This document shows, piece by piece, positions 60,838 to 64,000 of a DNA stretch of 64,000 nucleotides. Numbering within the stretch: position 1 is the first letter of the stretch; every line of letters starts with the position of its first letter. The DNA is taken from assembly GCA_029379385.1 (NCBI GenBank), contig CM055613.1, positions 10,682,001 through 10,746,000 of the forward strand, read 5' to 3'. A model generated the notes under the pieces. The model was not told where the DNA came from. It did not search any database and saw only the letters and a list, made by a program, of their open reading frames with translations. This stretch comes from Quillaja saponaria. Taxonomy: Eukaryota; Streptophyta; Magnoliopsida; Fabales; Quillajaceae. A program made the translations under genes and the position numbers.

Positions 60838-63800
60838 GCACGCATGGAAGCTCTGATCAATTATTAGTTTCCTTTTTTGTTCAATGGGGTAACTCCATAC
60901 TTGTTTAACTGTTCAACAAGGAAACAGAGGCCTAGTCCTCTCCGAGTTACCTTCTTTATCTTTTTTATTCTTCTTCAAAAATATGGGAAATGGGTTACGG
61001 TCTTCTGGTAGTTTAGATGAATAGGCTAGATCAGAAAGGAGGAAAATGGTGGGAGCCAATACATATGATTATGGGTGGGTCATAAAAGTTGTATATGTAT
61101 AGTTTTTCTTTGTAGTCCTTTTAGTAGTGATGAGACAAGGAGGCCATTGCTGTAATGCAAATCATGATTGTCTTCCCATTTTGCTTAATATCATTAACTT
61201 GTTAGCAATAGCAACTGTATCAATTTGATTTTGCTATCTTATTTTTCTTGAAGTGGCTAATCGTATTTTGTTTGTTTCTCACTTCCCTTCAGCTGAAATC
61301 TGAGAACAGAATCAGCTAGACAACAATTTTGAGTTCATCCCTTCTGTTTGTGCCCCTCGTTTCTCTGTTTAGCTAGGATCCTTCATCAAACAATTTTTTT
61401 AATCCCACTAAATTCTAGCATCTGGTCTAAAAGTAAACATTGTTCCAATAATTGCCTTTGATACAAAATTTTGTGTGTGAAATAATCCCAAAGATATTTT
61501 TATTAAAACCTAATCATGGAAGTCATCAAAAGCAAAATAAAAAAAGAAAAGAAAATCCATATCCAATTCCTGACAGCAGAATAAATCTTTTCCGCTTGTT
61601 TTCCTTTCTTTTCCTTTTTTATAAATGGCTTTTCCTTATATTGACTACTTTTCTTCTTGGCATTTGTTTCTCAGCGCAATTTAAAGCTTTACTATTCTTA
61701 TATTCTTCTCAGTTAGTTACTTTTTTGTAATTGTGCTTGTGCCACAAAAAGCATAGCTCACATCCATTAAATTAGAACCAGTAATCGAAAGTATAGCCCA
61801 CATTCCTTAAAAGGGTAATTTAGTCATAATGGGAAAACCCCCCTCTCCTAGTTTTCAGGCTTTCAAAATTTTCCTTCGCTTTCTCTGCAACCAAAAGAAA
61901 AAGAATGAGGTGAAGAGGGTCTGAAGGTGCACATATGAGACTGAGAATGTGTGGCTTACAGCTGGGACATAATCAAATTGCTAACATTACTTTCACAGAA
62001 ACCAAAGTTGTGTTGATCATCTACTCATCAATATCCTTCAAAAGATTCAAAAGTTCATTGCTGCTGCACACAAAGTTTGGCCACTGCTTTACATAATTAT
62101 GGCTCTAATTAACGCAACAACAACCCCATAATCAAAAAAGAGAGAAGAAAGAAAACCATAATGCAAAAAAGGTTCTCATAATTCATTTCTATATGCCATT
62201 TATAATTACAACTTGTCTAAGCTTTGTATTATAATTGTAGACTCTATGTAGCTTGGCTACATGTCTGTTTATGAAGCGCCAACTGCTTGTTTTCAAGATA
62301 AAACAGAGCAAGGGAGGACGCATGACCATCCTAGTGGGTGGGGCTGCATGGCATTATGGACGACTCTTATTGAAGTAGCACTTAATCAGCTTTATTGATC
62401 AAGGTTGGGTAGGTTTCGTGGCCTATCACCATCACAGATTATTGTTAAAACTTATGGTCTGTTTATACTTTATAGTTGGTAATGATCAAGAGATAATGCA
62501 TATGCTTTTTTTGGTAGACGTGCCAAAAGAAAATATATTAGGGTAGATGTGACACTAGGACAGTAGGAGCAAGAGTTTTGTGACAACAATATCTGGATCA
62601 TGGGTTTTGCCTAAAAGTGGTGTTATGTTGGGCTCCTGGTTCGTAAACAATGGGCAGAAGAAGGCTTGAACCTTGTTGTTTAGTTGGGTATGTTGGATAT
62701 AATAGTTGAGACATTATTCTAGAGACTGTCTGGACTCACCGTCAAAGCTCACATCACTAGCTAACCATGCTTATAGTACTCCTGTTGATTCCTTAGGATG
62801 TTGAAGAGTTGGCTCTCATTCTTGACTATTGTGCATAATTTCAGATAAGCTAAGGAAGCAGCAGATGAACTTGCCAATAGAGGGCAAAATTTGAAGGAAA
62901 ATTTTGTAATTTTTGGCAGCTACCTCAAAAGGCATGCTAACATTGTGTTGTAACTTGTAATGTTATGTCAAGGGAGTTTGCAACTGTCAAAGTATAGTGG
63001 TTTCTGTAAAACAGTAAAGCTTTTAAGGCTATTGCCTCTTAATTTTAATTCTCGCTTTCCACCAGAAAAAGAATGTTGCAGGAACAGAAGAAAATGCAAT
63101 CCCTATGATATGATCATAAGAACTGATTGAGGAACTTTAGACCAGGGGCACTGGCATTCATAGAAGGGAAGTGTTAAGATTTAAGGACAAAATATATTTT
63201 TTTCCCAAGTACTACATCGGAAATGCACTTCGTATTTTTCTGACTTGTAAATTTTAAACTAAAAGAATGTTCTATTTAGATTTTTAAGCTTCTATAATTA
63301 CATACAAAATCCTTTTCATTAATTTGAGTCATCACAAATTATTATTAACAAAGGTATATGGGTGAAACAAGGTTGTCAAGCTTGTCATAATATAAACCTA
63401 ATCTGAGATGTGTATGCTTGAAAGGTGATTTAACAATTCAAATCAAATCTCGATAAAAACAATGATACATTCATTCATTCATCTGGAGTTCTCTCCTAAA
63501 CTTCAAGAGCTTAGAATAAATAGGATGATATTAATGAAGATTATGATCAACTAAAGAAATGTATGCATGCTATGACAATAGAAGATATTATCATTCAAGA
63601 ATAAAATAAAACACTACTCAAGCTGCCTGATCTCTATCACAAGGCATAAATGATCACATAACGTACAAAGGAAAAGGAACACCACTGACAGAACAATGAT
63701 CTCTCATCCTTATTGAACCACCAGTTCAAGCAGAGAGAATGTCATGAAGAAGTTGAGGTCAAGAACACCAGAGTTTTCCTGTCTTGCCGCACAGTCTATA

Positions 63801-63843
63801 AATTGACCTGCCCTGTGACCTTCCTCTTCCTGTTTTTCCCATA
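60838..63843. other. Spacer between the DUF617 gene and the right-edge gene
   Basis: The first few hundred bases should be DUF617 3' UTR. I see no coding exon to about 63600; (CATT)n is present at 63468-63482. The right end is probably the 3' UTR of the minus-strand gene at the edge. Confidence 0.4.
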
Positions 63844-63948
63844 TCACTTCAAACTTTCGGGCTTTTGACGAGCAAATCCTGGCTGTATAATGTAATTGAT
63901 GATGTGTGGTCCAAACATGAACACAAACCGGAAACAAGGATAAGCAAG
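63844..63948 (-). CDS. Last exon of an unidentified gene (partial)
   Basis: On the minus strand an acceptor, CTGATGCAG (63949-63957), is followed by an open exon of 34 codons. It starts LAYPCFRFVFMFGPHIINYI, continues QPGFARQKPESLK and stops with TGA (63844-63846). A hydrophobic aromatic stretch followed by a short basic tail suggests the C-terminus of a membrane protein. I favour this frame over the longer alternative (92 codons, 63710-63988) because it starts exactly at a good splice site and reads as plausible protein. I do not recognise the family. The rest of the gene is beyond the right edge. Confidence 0.5.
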   Translation of the reverse strand, partial: LAYPCFRFVFMFGPHIINYIIQPGFARQKPESLK

Positions 63949-64000
63949 CTGCATCAGTTACAGAAGAAAGAATCTCATATACATACATAATAACAATGAT

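Noticed and set aside
1..64000. CRISPR arrays, bacterial operons or phage genes
   Set aside because: Introns, plant gene families and plant transposons show this is nuclear plant DNA; the only repeat array (50925-51895) is a degenerate minisatellite without spacers.

Overview
This is nuclear DNA from a flowering plant, a eudicot. The evidence is many-exon genes with AT-rich GT-AG introns, plant-only gene families, a conserved plant microRNA, and LINE, hAT, CACTA and Harbinger-like debris in AT-rich spacers. The species cannot be fixed from the sequence alone.

Layout, left to right. Positions 37-258 (-) hold the first coding exon of the chloroplast calcium-sensing receptor CAS; the rest lies beyond the left edge. 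A one-exon ERF transcription factor follows (3079-3714, +). Next come an organelle-like insertion (about 4.15-4.5 kb) and the MIR162 microRNA locus (hairpin about 8205-8330, -). A decayed L1-type LINE (about 9.1-13.3 kb) carries a possible solo LTR and a hAT-type MITE nested inside it. Then come a small one-pass membrane protein (14954-15343, +), an undescribed gene relic (16495-16968, -), and a four-EF-hand calmodulin-like protein of the CML15/16 type (17866-18348, +).

A complete 11-exon P4-ATPase lipid flippase of the ALA9-12 clade occupies 20197-27100 (-). After a 5.8-kb spacer with an RTE LINE piece and a tRNA-like SINE comes a complete 16-exon TOUGH (TGH) gene (33895-49516, -), whose large introns hold several transposon insertions. 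The spacer between TGH and the divergently transcribed NF-YB13/Dr1 gene (53490-58917, +) holds a degenerate telomere-like minisatellite. A one-exon MIZU-KUSSEI-like (DUF617) gene lies at 60052-60837 (+). The last exon of an unidentified gene sits at the right edge (63844-63948, -).

From memory of the Arabidopsis gene order, CAS, MIR162b, TGH, NF-YB13 and a DUF617 gene are neighbours on chromosome 5 (around At5g23060-23100), while CML16, ALA10 and another DUF617 gene are neighbours on chromosome 3 (around At3g25600-25640). This window interleaves both sets, which suggests an ancestral block later split by duplication and gene loss in Arabidopsis. Functionally the notable pair is MIR162, which represses DCL1, and TGH, a co-factor of the DCL1 complex. 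They lie about 25 kb apart (8.3 kb hairpin to 33.9 kb gene end). The exon coordinates of ALA, TGH and NF-YB13 were worked out by hand from splice signals, reading phase and remembered family sequence; every exon phase closes.
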